Origin: an uncultured Prevotella sp.
Lineage (GTDB): Bacteria > Bacteroidota > Bacteroidia > Bacteroidales > Bacteroidaceae
NCBI GenBank assembly: GCA_900539625.1
Contig: UQCW01000075.1
Coordinates: 1-9,482 of the forward strand
Length of the DNA: 9,482 bases
Reading direction: 5' to 3'
Part shown: in pieces, positions 1-5,315 of the stretch
How the letters are laid out: every line of letters starts with the position of its first letter
How positions within the stretch are numbered: position 1 is the stretch's first letter
Notes under the pieces: model-generated
What the model was told of the DNA's origin: nothing
Databases searched by the model: none
What the model saw: only the letters and a program-made list of their open reading frames with translations
Position numbers and translations under genes: made by a program

Positions 1-8
1 TTAGCAAA

Positions 9-50
9 GGGTAAAACGAACTATTTTAGCTCGTTTTACCCTATTTTTTT
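9..50 (+). terminator. Rho-independent terminator of a gene left of the window
   Basis: Arms GGGTAAAACGA (9-19) and TCGTTTTACCC (31-41) are a perfect 11-bp inverted repeat with an 11-nt loop. A run of seven T follows at 44-50 on the plus strand, the usual layout of an intrinsic terminator for plus-strand transcription entering from the left. On the minus strand only a weak T-run follows, so it could serve the glycosyltransferase gene only poorly. Confidence 0.7.
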
Positions 51-1041
51 ACGCAATCCTTATCCCGAACTCGCGTATATAGTAAACATTTAAGGAAAGC
101 AAATCCTTTTGATAAGGATAGCCATCCGTAGAGCAGTCATTGATAACTATAATGTCAACTTTATTGCCGACAGTTTCACGAATGCTACAGACCGTCCTAC
201 CAACTTCTTCCCCTTCGTTGAGAAAAGGGATTATGACAGTGAGTTTGTTGTCTGTCGGCTTTATTGCCGGGTTGACGTATCCATTATTCAGTCTTTGAGA
301 AATTATGGCACGCGCATCTTCCTTGACACGTTCCGTTGCCTCAAGCATCTCCCGGTAATGTACCTTGGTTGTCTGGGTGTCTGAATATCTGTACGAAACA
401 AGCAACTGTGGCTCAATCATAATATTTGCACCATGCAGAAGCATGGACATCCAAAAGCCATAATCTTCTGCATAGACGTATTTATGTTCAAAGCGTATAT
501 GATGCTTTTCTATAAACTCGCGTCTGGCGATGGTTGTGGAATTTGCAATCATATTATCTTTCAGCATACCGTCAACAGTGCATGATATTGCCTCGCCAAT
601 CATGTTGTCTTCCTTGTCACCGTTTATATATTCCATACATCCGCCCATAACGTCAACATCGGGATGTGATTCCATATAAAGGTACTGACGTTCGAGCCTG
701 TCTTTCGGCATCACATCGTCCGCATCCATTCTGACAAGATATTTTCCAACGGCTTCTTTCAGATACGTATTACAGGTTCCTATGAAATCATGTTCGTTTT
801 TAATTAAACGAACACGGGAGTCATTATATGATTCTACTATCCTTACACTATCATCCGTAGAACCATCATCTACAATAACAAATTCAAAATCCTTAAAACT
901 TTGAGACAATACACTATCAATGCAAGCCCTGAGATAAGGAGCTGCATTATACATCGGCATTACGACCGATATTTCAAGGGGTATATGTCCTATATTTATC
1001 ATCGTTGTAGGATTATTTATAACACTAAAGGGATGAGCCAT
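49..1041 (-). CDS. Family 2 glycosyltransferase with a truncated second GT2 domain
   Basis: A likely cytoplasmic glycosyltransferase using a nucleotide sugar, of the kind found in surface polysaccharide or glycan assembly; donor and acceptor cannot be told. Residues 23-230 form a GT-A fold of family GT2: SVVMPMYN at the start, DDGSTDDS near 58-65, the metal-binding DADD at 106-109 and AEDYGFW at 191-197, where the acidic pair probably includes the catalytic base. From residue 265 a second GT2 domain begins (KLTVIIPFLNEGEE, then INDCSTDG at 300-307) but stops at residue 330, before its metal-binding and catalytic motifs. The first domain looks complete and may be active; the tail is probably a broken half of a double-GT2 protein. 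The stop codon abuts a terminator for the opposite strand, as expected of a rearrangement junction. The start at 1041 gives an unusual leader; Met14 (MINIGHIPLEISVV) is an alternative. A good promoter lies about 140 bp upstream. Confidence 0.85.
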   Translation of the reverse strand: MAHPFSVINNPTTMINIGHIPLEISVVMPMYNAAPYLRACIDSVLSQSFKDFEFVIVDDGSTDDSVRIVESYNDSRVRLIKNEHDFIGTCNTYLKEAVGKYLVRMDADDVMPKDRLERQYLYMESHPDVDVMGGCMEYINGDKEDNMIGEAISCTVDGMLKDNMIANSTTIARREFIEKHHIRFEHKYVYAEDYGFWMSMLLHGANIMIEPQLLVSYRYSDTQTTKVHYREMLEATERVKEDARAIISQRLNNGYVNPAIKPTDNKLTVIIPFLNEGEEVGRTVCSIRETVGNKVDIIVINDCSTDGYPYQKDLLSLNVYYIREFGIRIA

Positions 1042-1182
1042 TATTCAAATTACAAATTATGCCATTTAAACCTCTCGCCTCAAACCTAAGAATGAAAATA
1101 ATTATAATTCAAGAGTTGTCGAAATCTCAATAGCTTAAACAAATCAAGCCAATGTTTGCAATCCAACCTTTCTATTATGACA

Positions 1183-1214
1183 CAAAGTTATTAGATATCT
1201 CAAAAAATTCCAAA
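1183..1214 (-). promoter_or_regulatory. Bacteroidetes-type promoter for the glycosyltransferase gene
   Basis: Reading the minus strand, TTTG (1214-1211) is followed after exactly 20 nt by TAACTTTG (1190-1183). This fits the Bacteroidetes primary sigma consensus TTTG-N19-21-TAnnTTTG at every specified position. Transcription would start near 1176, leaving a leader of about 135 nt before the ATG at 1041. The promoter sits just beyond the decayed 3' end of the neighbouring GT2 relic. Confidence 0.7.
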
Positions 1215-1242
1215 TTTTAGATGTTATTTTTTATATCACCAG

Positions 1243-1653
1243 TTATAAACTTTTATTATTTAACAAATATAGACCATCCATCTGTGCCCACACACGAGCA
1301 TGATACGGCAGAATACCATCTTTTGGCAAAAACAGACTGCTCCACGCTGCGTCATAAAAACGCATGTGGCCGTCCAAAAGGAGAAAATAGGGCGTCGTGC
1401 AATAATTTATACCATAATCTCTCGATGCAGCGACGCCCATTCTCATTCTCACCTCATTTTCGAGAGAAATGACGGAATTAGAACTGGATACGCTCCCGAA
1501 GCGGAAAGCCGCACGTGGAGCAGTCGTTTATTGTGATGACATCCACCATGTCGCCCGCAGTTTCACGCACGCTTTTAACGGTCATGACGACTTCCCCCCT
1601 TCGTTGAGAAAGGGAATTATGACGGTTAGATATTTTTTCTCTGCACACTGCAT
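1243..1653 (-). pseudogene. Decayed GT2 glycosyltransferase fragment, paralogue of the neighbouring second domain
   Basis: Three stretches in two reading frames make up the beginning of one GT2 domain. From an ATG at 1653 it reads MQCAEKKYLTVIIPFLNEG; the frame then breaks at a C6 run (1594-1599). The next frame gives VKSVRETAGDMVDVITIND, then CSTCGFPLRERIQF and a stop at 1478. The original frame resumes with NSVISLENEVRM and then GVAASRDYGINYC, LLLDGHMRFYD, ending at 1243. The order matches the second domain of the glycosyltransferase at 49-1041 (TVIIPFLNEG, SIRETVGNKVDIIVINDCST), with clear DNA similarity between about 110-240 and 1505-1630. It also carries the GVAASRD and DGH parts that the neighbour has lost. 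At least two frameshifts and a missing 3' part make it a pseudogene. The two shifts cancel, so only the middle is out of frame. Confidence 0.7.
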
Positions 1654-1697
1654 AACGGAATAAAGTTGAATGTTTTACATTTGAACGGCCTGTATTG

Positions 1698-2099
1698 CTA
1701 AAGGGAAAAAGTCTCCCTATAATGTCTGTCACCGATGGTGACTACAATGACATAATCACCTTCCCTCCATGAAGCAGGCAAAGGGAACACTTCATACTGC
1801 AGACCAGAAGTAACATAGGTGGCACTTACAGAATCGTCGTCAATTTTGCTGATTCGAAGGCTGGCAATCGTGCCACTTTCTGCATAACAATGCAATTGCC
1901 CATTTTCAACCATCGTCACAACGGGTAAAGCCAAAGGTGAGCGTTTTAATGGATAACGCTTTTCCGCATCCTCGTCGTCAATTTGCAAATTGCAAACCAT
2001 CTTACAAAGAAGAGAATCACGCTGTGCCACTGCTTTGCTTGAAAACATACACACAAAAGCCAACAACACACTGAACTTTTTGGTTTTTTTATTTCCCAT
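1698..2099 (-). CDS. Small exported protein, DUF3244-like
   Basis: The start at 2099 is chosen because it begins a proper signal peptide: MGNKKTKKF, a hydrophobic core LLAFVCMF, then SSKAVAQ with likely cleavage after AVA or VAQ. An open frame continues upstream to 2162 but would put a charged extension before the signal. The mature part of roughly 110 residues ends in a beta-rich domain. Its pattern (SPLALPVVTMVENGQLHCY, then GTIASLRIS, then EGDYVIVVTIGDRHYRETFSL) resembles DUF3244, a family of small exported Bacteroidales proteins of unknown function with an Ig-like beta layout. This assignment is from pattern memory only. The protein should act in the periplasm or at the cell surface. It stands alone, between the GT2 relic and a repeat-rich upstream region. 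Confidence 0.65.
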   Translation of the reverse strand: MGNKKTKKFSVLLAFVCMFSSKAVAQRDSLLCKMVCNLQIDDEDAEKRYPLKRSPLALPVVTMVENGQLHCYAESGTIASLRISKIDDDSVSATYVTSGLQYEVFPLPASWREGDYVIVVTIGDRHYRETFSL

Positions 2100-2117
2100 A
2101 CAAAATCTAATTTTTCG

Positions 2118-2149
2118 CAAAAATAGCAAAACGACACGAAGCCGCCAAG
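2118..2149 (-). promoter_or_regulatory. Possible promoter of the DUF3244-like gene
   Basis: On the minus strand TATTTTTG (2125-2118) fits TAnnTTTG, and CTTG (2149-2146) lies 20 nt upstream with three of four bases of the TTTG element. It would start transcription about 12 nt before the ATG at 2099, a very short leader. A/T richness makes chance matches easy, so this is tentative. Confidence 0.3.
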
Positions 2150-2154
2150 CTTTT

Positions 2155-2216
2155 TTGTTCACACTTTATTCACACTTTCCAAGCAGCACTCACATCCTAT
2201 TCACACTTTGTTCACA
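2155..2216 (+). repeat. Cluster of TTCACA direct repeats upstream of the DUF3244-like gene
   Basis: Four near-identical 9-mers run in the same direction: TTGTTCACA (2155-2163), TTATTCACA (2166-2174), CTATTCACA (2197-2205) and TTGTTCACA (2208-2216); the first three are extended by CTTT. Spacings between starts are 11, 31 and 11 nt, so the copies form two pairs three helical turns apart. The cluster lies immediately upstream of the possible promoter, where an activator or repressor would bind. The second copy also fits the loose DnaA-box form TTATnCACA, but nothing else here suggests an origin. Confidence 0.5.
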
Positions 2217-2319
2217 AAATACGCCGATTGCATTATCTATCATACTGTTAGGTATTTCAACAAACAGACAAAAAAAAATTGCTCCGCCACTTCTTTTCCG
2301 ATGTTTTTTTTCCTCAGAG

Positions 2320-2518
2320 AGGCGTTTTCTTCAGCGATTGCCTCCGTCACAGGTATTCTTCCTACCCTTGCGAACAAAGCGGATTACAGCAAGGTTCGTA
2401 CCACAGAGGGGGCGACAATGAAGGATGAAAACAGGGGCACGGTGTCGCAATCGGCATCAACTGGTTCGACGGCGAAATCAGAAGCGGTTACATACGAAAA
2501 ACCTTGGGGAGTCCATGA
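2320..2518 (+). pseudogene. Possible relic of an unrecognised gene
   Basis: Between the repeat cluster and the hairpin at 2559 no intact gene is convincing. On the plus strand one frame gives protein-like text, TLANKADYSKVRTTEG then ATMKDENRG, up to about 2438. Another frame continues with GVAIGINWFDGEIRSGYIRK and TLGSP, stopping at 2516-2518. One frameshift would join the two. No family is recognised, no upstream start with a leader is evident, and the same DNA is also open on the minus strand, so this may be chance. It ends just before a T8G7 tract at 2524-2538. Confidence 0.2.
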
Positions 2519-2558
2519 GGTTCTTTTTTTTGGGGGGGAGGTAAATAAATCATAGAAG

Positions 2559-2617
2559 TAGGCTTCAACTCGACAGAGCGCCAAACTGGTTTGTATGCCT
2601 TGTCGAGCTGAAGCCTA
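2559..2617. terminator. Long hairpin after the TPR-HTH gene, probable bidirectional terminator
   Basis: Arms at 2559-2575 (TAGGCTTCAACTCGACA) and 2601-2617 pair over 17 bp with one mismatch; that mismatch is a G-U pair in minus-strand RNA and A-C in plus-strand RNA. The loop is 25 nt. It lies about 47 bp beyond the stop of the regulator gene at 2664. In minus-strand RNA an A-run precedes the stem and a loosely U-rich stretch follows it. In plus-strand RNA a T6 run (2620-2625) follows. Either or both directions could be terminated. Confidence 0.5.
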
Positions 2618-2663
2618 TGTTTTTTGAATACGGACCAACTACTTGTCAGAAGATGTTCCGAAA

Positions 2664-3698
2664 TCAGGGAATCCCCCTGATGTATTCATCCAGATGTTTG
2701 GCCACAGCCTTTTCATCATTAAACACCTTGCGAGCCAAACGCGCTCGCATATTGCAAGTTCCGCTGGCATTAACCCCCAGAAGACAGCTGATTTCCGTTA
2801 GCGTAAAACCGGCACGGATGAGCAGACATAAGCAAATGACTTTTTTGCCTGTTCGACGCTCCCTTTTCTGAAGCCCATCTATGAACTCACCAAAGGAAGC
2901 ATCTTCTTTGTGCACAAATGTCATAAGTTCCTCCCACAGAGGACTTGTCAGCGCAACCGACTTTTGCTGTTCTGCCATATTCCTCAAGCCCAAAACGGCT
3001 TCACACTGATAATAATCCACCACACATCGACACATGTTGTCTTGCGAATCAAAAACAGCCGCATCCTTGCAGACGTTGCACAATTCATCCTGCCGACCTG
3101 AAGCACTCTTCACATCAACTTTTCCACGCTTCCGACGATAGAACCGTACCATCAGACATAAAACTATGAGGAGAAGAGAGATGCCAGCAACAACTGCAAA
3201 CGCAATTTTCCACATTCGCGCAGCACGCGCTTTTGCCTGCCTGGTTTCATTAAACTCTATCTGTTTCCGTTGTAACGAATACCCATTATGAGTCGATTCA
3301 TGGCGTTGCTTATATCTCTCATAAATGGCCTGGTATTTCTTCAAAGAGTCTACATTCCCTTTTTTCAAATAGATGCGGCAAAGCGACCTACTGCTGTCAT
3401 ACAAAAAATCAAGGTCAGCCGATGCCAAACCCCGCTTATAAAAAACAATCGCCGAATCCAAGCGATTGGTATTCTCAAACATCTTTGCCTTGGCTTGATA
3501 ATAGCACTCTCTGTTCATTCCAGGCACGACCCTATGGTCTTTGCTAATCCAGTCGGCGGTATTCTCCAGATGTTTTAGATAATAGGCCGTTTTATTATAG
3601 AGATGGAAATGATTACAGATCTGCGCATATTCCAGCCACATCCAAGAAGTCCTCACCTCATCACCAACTGCCTTAAAAAACGATAAGCATTTCTGCAA
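2664..3698 (-). CDS. C-terminal part of a TPR-membrane-HTH regulator (second frame)
   Basis: This frame continues the protein begun at 4339. It has no credible start of its own: a start would need TTG at 3698, and sense homology begins only after the slip point at 3674 with KAVGDEVRTSWMWLEYAQIC. Residues up to about 150 are helical repeats of TPR type (ECYYQAKAKMFENTNRLDSA and RSLCRIYLKKGNVDSLKKY). A charged stretch leads into one membrane span near 165-187 (FAVVAGISLLLIVLCLMV), followed by the basic RFYRRKRGK, which places the remainder in the cytoplasm. The last 70 residues hold a helix-turn-helix, FTLTEISCLLGVNASGTCNM, then RARLARKVF. The layout is that of Bacteroidales regulators with a periplasmic sensor and a cytoplasmic DNA-binding end; the target is unknown. 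Joined to the first frame the product would be about 558 residues, a normal length for such proteins as far as I recall. Confidence 0.75.
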   Translation of the reverse strand: MQKCLSFFKAVGDEVRTSWMWLEYAQICNHFHLYNKTAYYLKHLENTADWISKDHRVVPGMNRECYYQAKAKMFENTNRLDSAIVFYKRGLASADLDFLYDSSRSLCRIYLKKGNVDSLKKYQAIYERYKQRHESTHNGYSLQRKQIEFNETRQAKARAARMWKIAFAVVAGISLLLIVLCLMVRFYRRKRGKVDVKSASGRQDELCNVCKDAAVFDSQDNMCRCVVDYYQCEAVLGLRNMAEQQKSVALTSPLWEELMTFVHKEDASFGEFIDGLQKRERRTGKKVICLCLLIRAGFTLTEISCLLGVNASGTCNMRARLARKVFNDEKAVAKHLDEYIRGIP

Positions 3699-4339
3699 GC
3701 CACAAAAGCTGAATCACGATTTCCACACTCACGATAGGCCTGGGCCAAGGCATAATTACCCTCCGCCATAAGCATCGTGTCCTTTTCCGCCTCAGCCCAA
3801 TACAGGGCTCTTTTGAATTGCTCTAACGACAGTTCATTTTCAGTATGAAACGCATATATGTCGCCAAGAAAGATGTGACATTTAATTCTCATCACCTTGT
3901 CATAATCAGACGTTTCGTCCGTCATCCTCAAGAATCTCAACCCGCAGTCCTGTGCTTTTTCATATTCCTTACGGTCATAGTACATCCCCGCACCGACATA
4001 ATTTGCCAACAGTCCTTCTTTCGACGCTTCGTCGCCATAATACTGTATCACCGCCCGCAAAACGCTGTCGTTCTCAACGGGCTGGTAGGTTTTAAACTGA
4101 TAGAACTGTGTCAGCAGGTTGTAATACATCCGGTTGTCATCATCAAAGCCGCCCAACGATGTGGAGACACGCTTGAAAGCCGCCGATACCGCTGACGTAT
4201 CCAAATCCTCTTGATTAAGCAGACTGTCAATGTGCATCAACTGCGGATCATACGGTCCACGGCGGCTGCTACACTGGCAAAACACCAAGGAGCAGACGAT
4301 GAGAAGAAGGACGGGTATCGGATATAGGATGTGTTTCAT
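3653..4339 (-). CDS. N-terminal part of a TPR-membrane-HTH regulator (first frame)
   Basis: The start at 4339 gives a signal sequence, MKHILYPIPVLLLIVCSLVF, followed by CQCSSRRG. The cysteine could be lipidated, though the preceding residues are a poor lipobox. The rest of the 228 codons is helical repeat protein of TPR type, for example YVGAGMYYDRKEYEKAQDCG, CHIFLGDIYAFHTENELSLE and ALAQAYRECGNRDSAFVACR. It would sit in the periplasm or be membrane-anchored as a sensor. Its last natural codons are NAYRFL at 3674; the six after that (RQLVMR) are out of frame and end at 3653. Read in the other frame from the same point, the sequence runs smoothly on to the C-terminal part. If no frameshifting happens, the cell makes only an exported TPR fragment with no HTH. 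A TAnnTTTG element lies just upstream. Confidence 0.75.
   Translation of the reverse strand: MKHILYPIPVLLLIVCSLVFCQCSSRRGPYDPQLMHIDSLLNQEDLDTSAVSAAFKRVSTSLGGFDDDNRMYYNLLTQFYQFKTYQPVENDSVLRAVIQYYGDEASKEGLLANYVGAGMYYDRKEYEKAQDCGLRFLRMTDETSDYDKVMRIKCHIFLGDIYAFHTENELSLEQFKRALYWAEAEKDTMLMAEGNYALAQAYRECGNRDSAFVACRNAYRFLRQLVMR
3674..3680 (-). other. T TTT TTA heptamer at the frame change of the regulator gene
   Basis: In the first frame the codons are CGT TTT TTA, so T TTT TTA falls in the register X XXY YYZ of a -1 slippery site. After a -1 slip the next codon is AAG, and the protein continues KAVGDEVRTSW into the second frame. The same join would result from one lost base in a T7 run (CGT TTT TTT AAG). 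I see no strong hairpin within about 60 nt downstream, which is very poor in C, and no Shine-Dalgarno-like stimulator upstream. A simple deletion or a sequencing error remains at least as likely as programmed frameshifting. Confidence 0.55.
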
Positions 4340-4361
4340 TACTGATGCTAAAATTGAAATA

Positions 4362-4369
4362 CAAAGATA
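4362..4369 (-). promoter_or_regulatory. Promoter -7 element of the TPR-HTH gene
   Basis: TATCTTTG on the minus strand matches TAnnTTTG fully and lies 22 bp from the ATG at 4339. There is no exact TTTG at the expected distance; the nearest options around 4387-4392 are weak. It implies a short leader of about 15 nt. Confidence 0.45.
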
Positions 4370-4475
4370 GCCATAATAACATGATGCACATTGGTTTTAG
4401 TAAAGAATTTTCAAAAAACGGAGGATCTTGGCGGAAAGGGCGTGGGGAGGAGTGAGGGGATGAAGGATAAATGCA

Positions 4476-4520
4476 AAGTAGGCAGCCTGAATATTTTTTT
4501 TGCATTCAGACTACCTACTT
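4476..4520. repeat. 17-bp imperfect hairpin upstream of the regulator gene
   Basis: Arms 4476-4492 (AAGTAGGCAGCCTGAAT) and 4504-4520 pair at 15 of 17 positions. The other two are G-U pairs in minus-strand RNA and C-A mismatches in plus-strand RNA. The 11-nt loop includes a T8 run. It shares AAGTAGGC with the hairpin at the other end of the regulator gene. Its right arm abuts the 12-bp direct repeat that bounds the palindrome cluster. The stretch 4380-4475 before it holds nothing else recognised; it is purine-rich on the plus strand. Confidence 0.45.
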
Positions 4521-4602
4521 ACCATTACTAAATATTGGCAGCAGCACCCTCGCTGCGGAGATTTGCGCCGGCCCGCATCATCGTCTTTTGCGGCGCCAGC
4601 AT

Positions 4603-4748
4603 TGTAGCTCACTTTGCTCGCAAAGTGAGGGCCACGAACACGTAGCGAACATGGCTAACGCTTTAGCGCATGACCTTGTTGGTTTTTCAGCTCGTGTTTG
4701 GTCGCCACAATATTCGTCCCCCTCACTTTGCGAGCAAAGTGAGCTACA
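4603..4748. repeat. Perfect 29-bp inverted repeat with self-palindromic arms
   Basis: Arms 4603-4631 and 4720-4748 are exact reverse complements, 88 bp apart. Each arm contains a hairpin of its own, with 9-bp stem CTCACTTTG / CAAAGTGAG around a 4-nt loop. Beyond the perfect part the similarity continues imperfectly on both sides. The right arm and its flank recur at 7496-7542. Confidence 0.85.
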
Positions 4749-4796
4749 GTGCTTCGCCGCAGACCTTCGCCGAATGTTCGCGCTACGGCTCTGTGC

Positions 4797-4986
4797 GGGC
4801 TGAAAGCCCAGCAAGTTCATAGCCCGGGGCAACGCCCCGGGTGCCGTGTTCCCCGTTCCTGCGCCCTGTAAGGGCAAAAGTAAAAGTCAACCGTTTGCCC
4901 ATACTTTTGCCCTTACAGGGCGTAGGCGTTTATACGTTGATACCCAGGGCGTTGCCCTGGGCTGAGGACTGGCTGCCCTTTCAGGG
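4797..4986. repeat. Nested palindrome array centred near 4892
   Basis: The innermost arms 4862-4882 and 4902-4922 are perfect over 21 bp. Outside them lie CCCGGGGC-AAC-GCCCCGGG (4823-4841) and CCCAGGGC-GTT-GCCCTGGG (4943-4961). Outside those lie GGGC-TGAAA-GCCC (4797-4809) and GCCC-TTTCA-GGGC (4974-4986 region). Each right-hand hairpin is the reverse complement of its left partner except for paired stem changes that keep base pairing. Confidence 0.8.
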
Positions 4987-4999
4987 CGCTCGCGGCGAG

Positions 5000-5253
5000 G
5001 GTTGCGGCGCACGCTGCCCCTGAAAGGGGCTCATATTTAGGGTAGGGGCTTGCCCCTACCTCTTGGGGCCGATTAATAAACCTCGCCCCTGTAAGGGGCT
5101 CATATCTCGAATCTTATTGCGGGGCAAGCCCCGCCTACGATATGCGCCCCTTACAGGGGCAGAAGCGAGAATTGATGAACTGCGGCGAGAGATAGGGGCA
5201 AGCCCCTATCCTGGAATATGAGCCCCTTTCAGGGGCAGCGCCGCAACCGCCAT
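5000..5253. repeat. Second nested palindrome array centred near 5126
   Basis: The central hairpin GCGGGGC-AA-GCCCCGC is at 5119-5134. It is flanked by GCCCCTGTAAGGGGC (5085-5099) and its inverse (5146-5160). Further out are GGTAGGGGC-TT-GCCCCTACC (5041-5060) against GATAGGGGC-AA-GCCCCTATC (5191-5210), then GCCCCTGAAAGGGGC (5016-5030) against its inverse (5222-5236). The whole stretch is close to one large palindrome. The part 5016-5068 is identical to 9430-9482. Confidence 0.8.
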
Positions 5254-5315
5254 GCTATTTGGCTCAAAACCGCGCAGATATTTTTTAGAATTTGAACACC
5301 TACCATTACTAAGTG

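Larger units (their letters stand above)
4520..5312 (-). mobile_element. Palindrome-rich, REP-like repeat element bounded by 12-bp direct repeats
   Basis: About 770 bp with no gene, lying between two copies of TACCATTACTAA (4520-4531 and 5301-5312), which resemble a target-site duplication. The interior is GC-rich and built almost wholly of short perfect hairpins. Read from the right end it opens AGGTGTTCAAATTCT (5300-5286), which matches AGGGTGTTCAAAATTC at 9381-9396, and it then carries the same GCCCCTGAAAGGGGC hairpin. This fixes its orientation and shows it is one member of a family. No transposase is present, so any movement would need help from elsewhere, for example a REP-associated Y1 transposase. 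The open frames here are low-complexity products of the repeats and are not called. An array of independently inserted REP units would also explain it. Confidence 0.5.

Noticed and set aside
272..284. 13-mer TTGACGTATCCAT shared with 7594-7606
   Set aside because: The flanks are unrelated and both lie in or near coding sequence; most likely coincidence.
2155..2216. TTCACA repeats as a replication origin
   Set aside because: Only one copy fits the DnaA-box form TTATnCACA, the rest differ at the third base, and there is no dnaA, dnaN or plasmid replication gene.
4578..5023. Open reading frames on both strands within the palindrome cluster
   Set aside because: Their composition follows the repeats (for example TAPGALPRA and LPLQGVG), with no start signal or family; they are by-products of GC-rich palindromes.
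5016..5236. CRISPR-like array
   Set aside because: Repeats alternate in orientation, vary in sequence and have no constant-length spacers; no cas gene is present.
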